Positions 42,885 to 51,880 of a stretch of DNA of 64,000 nucleotides are shown here, piece after piece (within the stretch, counting starts at the first letter, position 1; the number at the start of each line of letters is the position of its first letter). The notes under the pieces are model-generated. The model saw nothing but the letters and a program-made list of their open reading frames with translations, did not search any database and was not told the DNA's origin. The position numbers were made by a program, and so were the translations under genes. The stretch is from Streptomyces zhihengii (GTDB taxonomy: Bacteria > Actinomycetota > Actinomycetes > Streptomycetales > Streptomycetaceae), in contig NZ_JAFEJA010000001.1 in NCBI RefSeq assembly GCF_016919245.1, positions 3,010,001-3,074,000 of the forward strand, given 5' to 3'.

Positions 42885-43865
42885 CTATCGCAGCTTCGGG
42901 TCGAGGGCGTCGCGCACCGCGTCGCCGAGCATGATGAACGCGAGGACGGTGACCGCCAGCGCGCCGGCGGGCCAGAGCATCATGTGCGGGGCGTTGCGGA
43001 TGTACGGCGACGCGGAGGAGATGTCGATGCCCCAGGAGACCGTCGGCGGCTTCAGACCGGCGCCGAGGTACGACAGGGTCGCCTCCAGGGAGATGTAGGT
43101 GCCCAGGGCGATCGTGGCCACGACGATCACCGGCGCGATCGCGTTGGGCGCGATGTGGCGCAGCAGCATCCGGGTGTTGGAGGCGCCGAGCGCCCGCGCG
43201 GCCTGGACGTAGTCGTTCTGTTTGGCGGTGATGACCGAGCCGCGGGCGATGCGGGAGATCTGCGGCCAGCCGAGCAGCACCATGAAGCCGACGACGGGCC
43301 ACACGGTGGTCGAGGTCACGACCGACAGCAGCACCAGGCCGCCGAGGACCACGGGGATGCCGAAGAAGATGTCGGTGAGCCGGGAGAGGACCGCGTCCCA
43401 GCCGCCGCCGAAGAATCCGGCGAGGGAGCCGAACAGCGAGCCGAGGATCGCGACCCCGAGCGTGGCGCAGACGCCGACGGTGACCGAGGTCCGGGCGCCG
43501 TAGACGGTGCGGGTGTAGACGTTGCAGCCCTGGCCGTTGTAGCCGAACGGGGCCCCGGGCTGGGAGCCCTGCTGGGCCTTGGCCAGGTCGCAGGCGAGCG
43601 GGCTGCCGGAGGCGATCAGCGACGGCCAGATCGAGATGACCACCAGGAAGAGGATCACCAGCGCGGAGACGATGAACACCGGGTTGCGCCGCAGGTCGCG
43701 CCAGGCGTCGGACCACAGGCTGCGGGGCTTGCCGGCCGGTCCGGTGCCCAGCGGTCCGCCCGGGGTCTTCTCCAGGGTCTCGCCCTCGCTCATGGCGAGG
43801 TCGGTCCCGCCGCCCGCGCCGGTGGAGGCGATGGCGTTGTCGTCGAAGGGCTGCTGCTCAGGCAT
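42885..43865 (-). CDS. Oligopeptide ABC permease (OppC/DppC type), operon 2
   Basis: A 326-aa inner-membrane protein with a cytoplasmic N-terminus, six helices and the EAA motif ARALGASNTRMLLRHIAPN, where it contacts the ATPases. DAWRDLRRNPVFIVSALVIL is the OppC_N segment. ATGCCTGA overlaps the stop of the partner permease by 8 nt. Confidence 0.94.
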   Translation of the reverse strand: MPEQQPFDDNAIASTGAGGGTDLAMSEGETLEKTPGGPLGTGPAGKPRSLWSDAWRDLRRNPVFIVSALVILFLVVISIWPSLIASGSPLACDLAKAQQGSQPGAPFGYNGQGCNVYTRTVYGARTSVTVGVCATLGVAILGSLFGSLAGFFGGGWDAVLSRLTDIFFGIPVVLGGLVLLSVVTSTTVWPVVGFMVLLGWPQISRIARGSVITAKQNDYVQAARALGASNTRMLLRHIAPNAIAPVIVVATIALGTYISLEATLSYLGAGLKPPTVSWGIDISSASPYIRNAPHMMLWPAGALAVTVLAFIMLGDAVRDALDPKLR

Positions 43866-44781
43866 ACCGGATCCTCGGGTCGAGAACGGCGTACAGGAGG
43901 TCGACGAGCAGGTTCGCCAGCAGGAAGACGATGACGAGCACGGTCACGAAGCCGACGACGGTCTGGGTGTTCTGCCGCAGGATGCCCTGGTAGAGCTGGT
44001 AGCCGACGCCGTGGATGTTGAAGATGCGCTCGGTGACGATGGCGCCGCCCATGAGGGCGCCGATGTCGGTGCCGATGAAGGTGACGACGGGGATCAGCGA
44101 GTTGCGCAGCAGATGGCGCCGGATGACCCGCCCGCGCGGCAGCCCCTTGGCCTTGGCGGTGCGGACGTAGTCGGAGCGGGAGTTCTCGGCGATCGACGTC
44201 CGGGTGAGGCGGGTGACGTAGGCGAGGGAGACCGAGGCGAGCACCAGACCGGGCACGATCAGTTCGTCGAGCCGGGCGTCGGAGGACACCGAGGGGTCGA
44301 TCACGCCCCACTTGATGCCGAGCACCAGCTGCACGATGAGACCGGTGACGAAGGTCGGCACGGCGATGACGACCAGCGTCAGCAGCAGGACCCCGGTGTC
44401 CACGGGGCGCCCGCGGCGCAGGCCGGTGACGACGCCGAGGGTGATGCCGATGACGATCTCGAAGAAGATGGCGACGATCGTCAGCCGGATGGTGACGGGG
44501 AAGGCCTCCGCCATCAGTTCGGTGACCGGCTGGCCGTTGAACGCGGTGCCGAAGTCGCCGGTGAAGACGTTGCCCATGTAGGTCAGGTATTGCTGCCAGA
44601 CGGGCTTGTCGAGGCCGAACTCCTTGCGGAGCTGCGCGGCGGTCGCGGGATCGCACTGCCGGTCGCCGCAGAGGCCGGCGACGGGGTCTCCCATGATGTT
44701 GACCATCAGGAAGATCAGCAGCGTGGTGCCGAAGAAGACCGGGATCATCTGCAGCAGACGCCGGATCACGTAACGTCCCAT
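43858..44781 (-). CDS. Oligopeptide ABC permease (OppB/DppB type), operon 2
   Basis: 307 aa beginning MGRYVIRRLLQMIPVFFGTT, the typical OppB start (RRLLQMIPV), with six helices and the EAA loop RTAKAKGLPRGRVIRRHLLRN. It forms the channel with the 42885 product. It follows the binding-protein gene after a 78-nt gap carrying a hairpin. Confidence 0.95.
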   Translation of the reverse strand: MGRYVIRRLLQMIPVFFGTTLLIFLMVNIMGDPVAGLCGDRQCDPATAAQLRKEFGLDKPVWQQYLTYMGNVFTGDFGTAFNGQPVTELMAEAFPVTIRLTIVAIFFEIVIGITLGVVTGLRRGRPVDTGVLLLTLVVIAVPTFVTGLIVQLVLGIKWGVIDPSVSSDARLDELIVPGLVLASVSLAYVTRLTRTSIAENSRSDYVRTAKAKGLPRGRVIRRHLLRNSLIPVVTFIGTDIGALMGGAIVTERIFNIHGVGYQLYQGILRQNTQTVVGFVTVLVIVFLLANLLVDLLYAVLDPRIRYA

Positions 44782-44814
44782 GACACGCTCCGGGGGTCGT
44801 CGCGGGAAGGGGGA

Positions 44815-44846
44815 CGGCCCGGCGCTCGCGGTGCGTCGCCGGGCCG
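44815..44846 (-). promoter_or_regulatory. Hairpin between binding-protein and permease genes, operon 2
   Basis: 10-bp stem (44815-44824 with 44837-44846), loop 12 nt, directly after the binding-protein stop. Such hairpins stabilise or partly terminate the upstream message so that more binding protein than permease is made. That function is inferred. Confidence 0.55.
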
Positions 44847-44859
44847 GTGGCTTCCGCCG

Positions 44860-46491
44860 TCAGTTGACCTTGATCTCGTTGTAGACCGGGACGCTGAACG
44901 GGTTCAGGGTCACGTTGGAGATCCGCTCCGAGTAGCCGGCGCTGCCGTTCTGGTACCAGAGCGGGATCGCGGCCATCTCGTCGCGGACGACCTCCTCGGC
45001 CTGCTTGAAGAGGTCGACCGCCTTCGCGGTGTCGCTCTCGGCGTTGGCCTGGTCCACCAGGTCGTCGAACTTCTTGTTGCTCCACTTGCCGTCGTTGGAC
45101 GAGGCGTTGGTGTAGTAGAGCGGCTGGAGGAAGTTCTGGATCAGCGGGTAGTCCATCTGCCAGCCGGCCCGGAACGGCCCGGGCATCTTCTGCTCGCCGA
45201 TCTGGTTGCGGAAGTCGGCGAAGGTGCCGACGGGGTTGCCCACGCATGCCTTCTCGTTGCCGAGGGCGTTGTTGATGGAGTTGCACACCGCGTCGACCCA
45301 GTCCTTGTGGGAGCCGGTGTCGGCGTTGTACGTGATCTTGACCTGGCCGCCGGGCAGTCCGCCGCCCTCCTGGATCAGCTTCTTGGCCGCGGCCGGGTCG
45401 TAGTCGCAGGAGTCGCCGCAGAGGGTGTCGTCGAAGCCGCCGTCCTCGCCGAGCACCGGGGAGGTCCAGTCCTTCGCCGGGGTGCGGGTCTTCTGGAAGA
45501 TCGTGTCGGTGATCTGGTCCCGGTTGATGGCGCGGGAGAGGCCGGTGCGCACCTTGGCGCCGTCGGGGGTGTTCCACGCGTCGTCGTAGAACGGGAAGGC
45601 GAGGGTCTGGATGATGCCGGCGGGGGTGTTGATGTACCGGTCGCCGAGGTCCGCCTGGACGTTCTTGAGCTGGGAGGCCGGGACGTCGTCGACGAGGTCG
45701 AGGTTGCCCGCGATCAGGTCGGTGTAGGCGGTGTTGTTGTCCGTGTAGACCTTGAGGTCGATGCCGCCGTTCTGGGCCTTGTCGGGACCGGGGTAGTCGT
45801 CCCAGCGGCGGAGCTGCGCCTCGGAGCCCTTCTGGTACGAGTTCAGCGTGTACGGGCCGTTGCCGACGGGCTTGGCGATCCAGGCGTCGTGGTCGTCGAA
45901 GAAGGACTGGGGCAGCGGGGCGAAGGCCGCGTACCCGAGGGTGTCGGGCCAGGTGGAGAACTTCTGGCTGAGCTTCGCCGTGAAGGTCAGGTCGTCGACG
46001 ACCTTCAGCCCCGAGAGCGACTGCGCGGAGGGCTCGCCGCTCTCGGGGTGGACGGCCTCGTAGCCGTCGATGTAGCCGAAGAAGTAGGCGTTCTTCTGGT
46101 TGTTCTTCAGGTTGGCGCCGTAGTTCCACGCGTCGACGTAGGACTTCGCGGTGACCTTCTCGCCGTTGCTGAAGGTCCAGCCGCTCTTGATCTTGATGGT
46201 GAAGTTCATCGAGTCGGTGGTCTCGATGCTCTCGGCCATCATGTCGGTGGCGGCGCCGGTCTTCGGGTCGTATCGCTTCAGGCCCCGGAAGATCATGTCG
46301 AGGACCTTGCCGCCCTGGACCTCGTTGGTGTTGGCGGGCTCCAGCGGGTTCTGCGGGTCCGTCCAGGAGGAACTGACGATGCCGTCCTCGCCGCCCCCGC
46401 CTCCGCTGTCCCCGCCACCACCGCAGCCGGTCGCCGCGAGGGCGACGACTGCCGCGCATGCGGCCCACTTGGCGTGCGTGGCTCCGCGCAT
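44860..46491 (-). CDS. Oligopeptide-binding lipoprotein (SBP family 5), operon 2
   Basis: 543 aa: signal peptide with lipobox ALAATGCGGGG, Gly/Ser spacer, then the SBP_bac_5 fold. FTIKIKSGWTFSNGEKVTAKSYVDAWNY is the family signature region. It captures peptides outside the membrane for the permease pair downstream. ATG 46491 has GGGAGGAAC 5 nt before it. The 68-bp gap to the preceding GNAT gene carries an inverted repeat, so the operon seems to have its own promoter there. Confidence 0.95.
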   Translation of the reverse strand: MRGATHAKWAACAAVVALAATGCGGGGDSGGGGGEDGIVSSSWTDPQNPLEPANTNEVQGGKVLDMIFRGLKRYDPKTGAATDMMAESIETTDSMNFTIKIKSGWTFSNGEKVTAKSYVDAWNYGANLKNNQKNAYFFGYIDGYEAVHPESGEPSAQSLSGLKVVDDLTFTAKLSQKFSTWPDTLGYAAFAPLPQSFFDDHDAWIAKPVGNGPYTLNSYQKGSEAQLRRWDDYPGPDKAQNGGIDLKVYTDNNTAYTDLIAGNLDLVDDVPASQLKNVQADLGDRYINTPAGIIQTLAFPFYDDAWNTPDGAKVRTGLSRAINRDQITDTIFQKTRTPAKDWTSPVLGEDGGFDDTLCGDSCDYDPAAAKKLIQEGGGLPGGQVKITYNADTGSHKDWVDAVCNSINNALGNEKACVGNPVGTFADFRNQIGEQKMPGPFRAGWQMDYPLIQNFLQPLYYTNASSNDGKWSNKKFDDLVDQANAESDTAKAVDLFKQAEEVVRDEMAAIPLWYQNGSAGYSERISNVTLNPFSVPVYNEIKVN

Positions 46492-46505
46492 GGGGTTCCT
46501 CCCGT

Positions 46506-46526
46506 GTCCTAGGCCTGACTTAGGAC
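46506..46526 (-). promoter_or_regulatory. Inverted repeat upstream of operon 2
   Basis: gtccta-N9-taggac, 15 nt before the binding-protein start, next to an AT-rich block (46527-46550) that can hold the -10. Possible operator or leader hairpin. Confidence 0.4.
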
Positions 46527-46559
46527 CGAATATCACCCCATAGCGGAACTAACGCACTT

Positions 46560-47522
46560 TCAGGGCGTCCGGGTGGCGGCCGCGGCCGCCGCCGGACGGG
46601 TGACCTCCCAGGTGTCGATCGCGTAGTGCAGGGCCATCCCGTGCGCCTCGTACAGGGCCAGGGCGCGTGACTCGTTGGCGGTGTCCACGCCGAGGCCGAT
46701 GGTGTCCCGGCCGCGGGCCGCGTAGACGGCGAAGGCGTGGCGCAGCAGATGGCCCGCGATGCCCCGGCCGCGGGCCGGACGGCGGACGCCGAGGTTGCGG
46801 ATCCAGCCCATGGCCTCCCGGTCGTCCCGGCTGAGCATCACGGCGACGTCCCCCTCGCCGTCGAGCGAGGCGATCCACACCAGCGACCAGTCGAGGCGGG
46901 CGCCGTCGACGTCGTCCAGCCACTGCTCGTAGGTGCGGGCGTGGTGGTCGAAGTGATCGGCGAACGTCTCCTCGACCAGCGCGTGGGCGAGGCGCCGGTC
47001 GGCCTCGTCGCGGCAGTCGCGCAGGGTCAGGGCCGGGCCCGCCGGCGGGGTCGGCGGGAGGTCGGCGGACGCGGAGAGCGGGCGGGTCATGATCTGGTGG
47101 CGCCGCACGGTGGACCAGCCCCGGGCGGTCAGCAGCGCGGTGTCCACGGTGGGCGCCGCGTTCAGATGGAGGTGGAGCACGGCGCGTTCGGCGCCGCTCC
47201 CGGAGGCCTTCTCGGCGGCCCGGGCCTCGATCAGCTCCAGCAGCAGCACGGCCGCGTCGGAGCGGCCGGGCAGGACGTAGTGGTCGACGCCGATGTCCCC
47301 CTGGCCCGAGTCGCTGTAGATCACCCCGTACCCCACGAGGACGGTCCCGTCGGACACCAGCCAGGTGTCGCGGGCGAGGTCGACGTCGGCATGGGCCAGA
47401 TCGGCCTCGACGGAGTGCAGATCGGTCTCGTGGCGGCCGATCTCGGCGAGGTCGACGGCGTTCAGCAGGGCACAGACGGCGGGCGCGTCGGCGGGCGTCG
47501 CCGGACGGACGGTGAGGGACAT
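46560..47522 (-). CDS. Tandem GNAT-domain acetyltransferase
   Basis: 320 aa made of two GNAT repeats. The N-terminal copy (MSLTVRPATPADAPAVCALL) is degenerate in its acetyl-CoA loop. The C-terminal copy is intact: GWIRNLGVRRPARGRGIAGHLL and VDTANESRALALYEAHGM. The acceptor is unknown. It lies between the two oligopeptide operons, in their direction, and may have been in place before or inserted after the operon duplication. ATG 47522 is chosen over an upstream in-frame ATG. Confidence 0.85.
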   Translation of the reverse strand: MSLTVRPATPADAPAVCALLNAVDLAEIGRHETDLHSVEADLAHADVDLARDTWLVSDGTVLVGYGVIYSDSGQGDIGVDHYVLPGRSDAAVLLLELIEARAAEKASGSGAERAVLHLHLNAAPTVDTALLTARGWSTVRRHQIMTRPLSASADLPPTPPAGPALTLRDCRDEADRRLAHALVEETFADHFDHHARTYEQWLDDVDGARLDWSLVWIASLDGEGDVAVMLSRDDREAMGWIRNLGVRRPARGRGIAGHLLRHAFAVYAARGRDTIGLGVDTANESRALALYEAHGMALHYAIDTWEVTRPAAAAAATRTP

Positions 47523-47597
47523 GCCGACACTGTCGGCGGCCCCGGGCCCCGGGGGCAATCGGTTTTCCCTCCGCCGGACCGGCCCGCGCGCACGGCA

Positions 47598-47631
47598 CGG
47601 CCCCCGCCCCGCGGCAGCGGGACGGGGGCCG
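47598..47631 (-). terminator. Terminator of upstream oligopeptide operon
   Basis: 15-bp stem with one mismatch (47598-47612 with 47617-47631) and GGCA loop, 18 bp after the ATPase stop at 47649. Confidence 0.75.
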
Positions 47632-47648
47632 GATGCACGGCGCCGGGG

Positions 47649-48797
47649 TCAGCCGGCGTGCACGACGTCCTTCTCCTCGGCGAAGTGGCACGCCGACTCG
47701 TGGGCCGCCGGGGTGTCCTGGCCGGCGAAGCGCTCCGGGACCGCCAGCAGCGGGATCTCGGTGGCGCAGCGGTCCTCGGCCTTCCAGCAGCGGGTGCGGA
47801 AGCGGCAGCCCGACGGCGGGTTGGCCGGCGACGGGACGTCACCGGTGAGGATGATCCGCTCGCGGCCCTCGCGGGCGGCCGGGTCCGGGACGGGGACGGC
47901 CGACAGCAGCGCCTGGGTATAGGGGTGCGTCGGGTGGTCGTAGATCTGGATGTCCGTCCCGATCTCGGCCATCTTCCCGAGGTACATCACGCCGACGCGG
48001 TCGGAGATGTGCCGGACGATCGACAGGTCGTGGGCGATGAAGAGGTAGGACAGGTTGAACTCGTCCTGGAGCTTCTCCATCAGGTTGATGACCTGCGCCT
48101 GGACGGACACGTCCAGCGCGGAGACCGGCTCGTCGCAGATGATGATCTCGGGGTTGAGCGCGAGACCGCGGGCGATGCCGATGCGCTGGCGCTGACCGCC
48201 GGAGAACTGGTGCGGGTACCGGTGGATGTACTCGGGGTTGAGACCCACGACCTCCAGCAGGTCCTGCACCTTCTTGCGGCGGTCGCCCTTCGGGGCGACC
48301 TCGGGGTGGATCTCGTACGGCTCCCCGATGATGTCGCCGACCGTCATCCTCGGGTTGAGCGAGGTGTACGGGTCCTGGAAGACCATCTGGATGTTGCGCC
48401 GCACGGCCTTCAGCGCGCGCCCGGACAGCTTGGTGATGTCCTGGCCCTTGTAGAAGACCTCGCCGGCGGTCGCCTGCTCCAGCGTCATCAGCAGCTTGGC
48501 GACGGTCGACTTGCCGCAGCCGGACTCGCCGACGATGCCCAGGGTCTCGCCCTGGTACAGGTCGAAGGAGATCCCGTCGACGGCCTTGACCGCGCCGACC
48601 TGCTTCTTGAAGAGGATGCCCTGGGTCAGCGGGAAGTGCTTGACCAGGTTGCGGACCTGGAGGATCGGCTCACCGCGCGCGACGGTCGCGTCCAGGGCGG
48701 CGACGGCCGCCTCCTCCGTCGCGGCCGACACGGTCTCGACGTCGGTGACGTTCGGCGTCGCGTCCACGGCCTCGTTCGTCTTGTTGAGCTCAGCCAT
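47649..48797 (-). CDS. Oligopeptide ABC transporter ATPase (OppF/DppF type), operon 1
   Basis: A 382-aa paralogue of the 40646 product with the same motifs ([48 protein letters not shown]) and the C-terminal Cys cluster [14 protein letters not shown], ending soon after at HFAEEKDVVHAG without the Gly/Asp tail. It carries a 45-residue Ala/Thr/Glu-rich N-terminal extension that the paralogue lacks. ATGGCTGA overlaps the upstream gene. Confidence 0.94.
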   Translation of the reverse strand: MAELNKTNEAVDATPNVTDVETVSAATEEAAVAALDATVARGEPILQVRNLVKHFPLTQGILFKKQVGAVKAVDGISFDLYQGETLGIVGESGCGKSTVAKLLMTLEQATAGEVFYKGQDITKLSGRALKAVRRNIQMVFQDPYTSLNPRMTVGDIIGEPYEIHPEVAPKGDRRKKVQDLLEVVGLNPEYIHRYPHQFSGGQRQRIGIARGLALNPEIIICDEPVSALDVSVQAQVINLMEKLQDEFNLSYLFIAHDLSIVRHISDRVGVMYLGKMAEIGTDIQIYDHPTHPYTQALLSAVPVPDPAAREGRERIILTGDVPSPANPPSGCRFRTRCWKAEDRCATEIPLLAVPERFAGQDTPAAHESACHFAEEKDVVHAG

Positions 48798-49848
48798 GGA
48801 TCGTCTCCTTCCAGAAGTGGCACGCGCTTCCGCGGCCGGGCAGATCGCCACCGTCCTGCTCGGTCACCGGCACGAGCGGCGGGACCTCGGTGCGGCAGAT
48901 GTCCTCCGCCTTGGGGCAGCGCGGGTTGAAGGCGCAGCCACTGGGGATCTTGAGCAGGTTGGGCGGCAGACCCTTGATCGCGTACAGCTCCTGGCCCTTC
49001 TGGTCCAGGCGCGGGATCGAGTCGAGCAGACCCCGGGTGTACGGGTGGGCCGGACGCTTGTAGAGCTCGTGCACGGGGGCGGTCTCGACGATCCGGCCCG
49101 CGTACATGACCGCGATCTTGTCCGCGACGTCGGCGACGACGCCGAGGTCGTGGGTGATCAGGATCAGGCCCATGTGGTACTCGCGCTGGAGCTCGGCGAG
49201 CAGGTCCATGACCTGCGCCTGGACCGTCACGTCGAGGGCCGTGGTCGGCTCGTCGGCGATGATCAGGTCCGGCTCCAGGGCCAGCGCCATGGCGATCATG
49301 ATGCGCTGGCGCATACCGCCGGAGAACTGGTGCGGGTAGTCGTTGACCCGGGCCTTGGCGGCGGGGATCTTCACCCGGTCCATCAGCTCGATGGCCTTGG
49401 CCTTGGCCTCCTTCTTGGAGAGGCCCTGGTGCACCCGGAACATCTCGCCGAGCTGGTAGCCCACCGAGAGCACGGGGTTGAGCGAGGACAGCGCGTCCTG
49501 GAAGATCATGGCGATCTTGGAGCCGCGGATCTTCCGGCGCTCCTCGTTCGACATGGTCAGCAGGTCCTGGCCGCGGAAGAGCACCTCGCCCTTGGGGATG
49601 CGGCCGGGCGGCATGTCGAGGATGCCCATGATGGCCTGCGCCGTCACGGACTTGCCGGAGCCGGACTCGCCGAGGACGGCGAGCGTCTCACCGGCGGAGA
49701 CGGTGTAGTTGACACCGTTGACGGCCTTGGCCACACCGTCGCGGGTGTGGAACTCGACGTGCAGGTCGCGCACTTCGAGCAGCGGGCCGTCGCTGTCCCC
49801 GGCGCTGCGGGGCGCGGGGACGGGGGAAGTCTTGTCGATGATGGTCAC
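48790..49848 (-). CDS. Oligopeptide ABC transporter ATPase (OppD/DppD type), operon 1
   Basis: 352 aa with GESGSGKSVTAQAIMG, FQDALSSLNPVLSVG, QFSGGMRQRIMIAMALALEP, ADEPTTALDVTVQAQVMDL and THDLGVVADVADKIAVMYAG, and the CAFNPRCPKAEDIC extension. GTG 49848 follows GAGGGAGG. Very close to the 41865 product across the nucleotide-binding domain. Confidence 0.95.
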   Translation of the reverse strand: MTIIDKTSPVPAPRSAGDSDGPLLEVRDLHVEFHTRDGVAKAVNGVNYTVSAGETLAVLGESGSGKSVTAQAIMGILDMPPGRIPKGEVLFRGQDLLTMSNEERRKIRGSKIAMIFQDALSSLNPVLSVGYQLGEMFRVHQGLSKKEAKAKAIELMDRVKIPAAKARVNDYPHQFSGGMRQRIMIAMALALEPDLIIADEPTTALDVTVQAQVMDLLAELQREYHMGLILITHDLGVVADVADKIAVMYAGRIVETAPVHELYKRPAHPYTRGLLDSIPRLDQKGQELYAIKGLPPNLLKIPSGCAFNPRCPKAEDICRTEVPPLVPVTEQDGGDLPGRGSACHFWKETIHG

Positions 49849-49859
49849 GTACGCCTCCC

Positions 49860-50828
49860 TCAGCGCATCTTCGGGTCGAGGGCGTTGCGGACCGCATCGC
49901 CGAACATGAGGAACGCGAGCACCGTGATCGACACCATCACCGAGGGGATGATCAGCACGTACGGGGCGTTGCGGATCTGGGCGAAGCCGTCGGAGACGTC
50001 GATGCCCCACGACACGGTCGGCTCGGCGAGGCCGATGCCCAGGAAGGACAGCGTGGCCTCCGCGCCGATGTAGCCGCCGAGCGCGATGGTGGCGACGACG
50101 ATGACCGGCGCCAGGGCGTTGGGCATGATGTGCCGGATCATGATCCGGCTCGTCGAGGCGCCGAGCGCACGGGCGGCGACCACGTAGTCGGCCTGCTTGA
50201 CGGTGATCACCGCGCCGCGGGCGACACGGGCGATCGAGGTCCAGCCGAGGAAGGACAGCGCCAGGATGACGGTCCACACGGCGCGCCTCTCGAAGCTGGT
50301 CAGGACGACCATCGCGCCGAGCAGGAACGGGATGCCGAAGAAGATGTCGGTGAGACGGGACAGCAGGCTGTCGACCCATCCGCCGAAGTAGCCGGCCATC
50401 ATGCCGAGCGCGCCGCCGAGCAGGGTGACGATGACCGTCACGCTGATGCCGACGGTGATCGAGGCGCGGGCGCCGTGGATGACACGCGCGTAGATCGACC
50501 GGCCCTGGATGTCGTAGCCGAACCAGTCGGGGGAGAAGAAGTGCCCCCACTGCGGCTTCTGCAGGTAGTGGTTGACCAGGTCGCCGTCACGCGGCGACGC
50601 GCTGGTGAACAGCCCCGGCCAGGCGGCCATGACGACCAGCACCAGGATGAGCACCGAGGAGACGATGAACAGCGGGCTGCGGCGCAGGTCGCGCCAGGCG
50701 TCGGACCAGAGGCTGCGCGGCTTGCCCGAGGGGGCCGGACCGGCCTCGGCGATCAGCACGGTGTCCGGTGCCGCCGCGGTCGTGAGCCTCTCGGAGGTCT
50801 CGGCGGTCTCTGCGATTTTCTCAGGCAT
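49860..50828 (-). CDS. Oligopeptide ABC permease (OppC/DppC type), operon 1
   Basis: 322 aa, six helices, OppC_N segment AWRDLRRSPLFIVSSVLILV and EAA loop RALGASTSRIMIRHIMPNAL. ATGCCTGA overlaps the partner permease stop by 8 nt, the same junction as in operon 2. Confidence 0.94.
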   Translation of the reverse strand: MPEKIAETAETSERLTTAAAPDTVLIAEAGPAPSGKPRSLWSDAWRDLRRSPLFIVSSVLILVLVVMAAWPGLFTSASPRDGDLVNHYLQKPQWGHFFSPDWFGYDIQGRSIYARVIHGARASITVGISVTVIVTLLGGALGMMAGYFGGWVDSLLSRLTDIFFGIPFLLGAMVVLTSFERRAVWTVILALSFLGWTSIARVARGAVITVKQADYVVAARALGASTSRIMIRHIMPNALAPVIVVATIALGGYIGAEATLSFLGIGLAEPTVSWGIDVSDGFAQIRNAPYVLIIPSVMVSITVLAFLMFGDAVRNALDPKMR

Positions 50829-51750
50829 ACCGGATCCTCGGGTCCAGGACCGCGTAAAGCAGGTCGACGAGCAGGCTGCAGATGAGGTAGACGAGGACGA
50901 TCAGCGTCACGATGCCGACGACCGTGGCTCCCTCGCGCCGCCTCAGCGCCTCGAAGACGAGGCTGCCGACGCCGTGGATGTTGAAGATGCCCTCGGTGAC
51001 GACCGCGCCCGCCATGAGCGTGCCGAGGTCGGTGCCGAGGAAGGTGACGACGGGGATCATCGAGTTGCGCATCAGGTGCACACCGACGATGCGGCGCCGG
51101 GGAAGCCCCTTGGCGACCGCGGTGCGCATGTAGTCCGAGCGCAGGTTCTCGGCGACCGACGTGCGGGTCAGCCGCGCCACGTACGCGAGGGACAGCGCGG
51201 CCAGCACGGAGGCCGGCAGCAGGAGTTCGTTCCACGACTCCTCGAGGGAGACGTTCGGCTCCACCACACCGAGCTGGAAGGCGAAGAAGTACTGGGACAG
51301 ACGGCCCAGGACGAACGAGGGAACGGAGATGAGCAGGAGCGTGAGGAGCAGCAGCCCGCGGTCCCGGAGGGTGTCGGGCTTGAGCCCCGCGAGGACACCG
51401 AGGGTGATACCTGCGACGACCGTGAAGACGAACGCGAACATCGTCAGCTGGATGGTGACCGGGTAAGCCTCGGCGATCACCTCCGCGATGGGACGCTGGC
51501 TGGCGATCTGCATGCCGAAGTCGCCCTGGAACAGCTTGCCGAGGTACATGAGGTACTGCACCAGGACGGGCTTGTCGAGACCGTACTCGGCCTTCAGGGA
51601 GTCGATCTGGGTCTGATCGACGTTCTGTTCGCCTGCCAGCGCTCTGACGGGGTCGCCGGGGAGCGCGTACATCATGAGGAAGATCAGCAGGGTTGACCCG
51701 ATGAACACCGGGATCATCTGGAGCAGTCGTCGTGCGACGTAGCGCCCCAT
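50821..51750 (-). CDS. Oligopeptide ABC permease (OppB/DppB type), operon 1
   Basis: 309 aa starting MGRYVARRLLQMIPVFIGST, six helices, EAA loop RTAVAKGLPRRRIVGVHLMR. It forms the translocation pore with the 49860 product. It follows the binding-protein gene after a 130-nt spacer with two hairpins. Confidence 0.95.
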   Translation of the reverse strand: MGRYVARRLLQMIPVFIGSTLLIFLMMYALPGDPVRALAGEQNVDQTQIDSLKAEYGLDKPVLVQYLMYLGKLFQGDFGMQIASQRPIAEVIAEAYPVTIQLTMFAFVFTVVAGITLGVLAGLKPDTLRDRGLLLLTLLLISVPSFVLGRLSQYFFAFQLGVVEPNVSLEESWNELLLPASVLAALSLAYVARLTRTSVAENLRSDYMRTAVAKGLPRRRIVGVHLMRNSMIPVVTFLGTDLGTLMAGAVVTEGIFNIHGVGSLVFEALRRREGATVVGIVTLIVLVYLICSLLVDLLYAVLDPRIRYA

Positions 51751-51774
51751 AGGTGCCTCCGTGAGGGGTTAACC

Positions 51775-51847
51775 GGTCCGGGGGGCGCCGTGCGCACAGC
51801 ACGGTGCCCCCGGACCACCGCCGCCGCCGGATGACCGACGGCGGCGG
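51775..51847 (-). promoter_or_regulatory. Two hairpins between binding-protein and permease genes, operon 1
   Basis: A long stem (51775-51784 with 51807-51816, continued by CCGTGC/GCACGG) and a 9-bp CCG/CGG stem (51821-51829 with 51839-51847). Position is equivalent to the hairpin in operon 2. Likely 3'-end protection or partial termination of the binding-protein message. Confidence 0.6.
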
Positions 51848-51880
51848 GTGATGGCCGAGTGGGGATGGGCCCGTCAAGCG

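Noticed and set aside
40469..43934. Long plus-strand ORFs (468 and 699 aa) across operon 2
   Set aside because: Antisense frames of ABC genes; no start signals or motifs.
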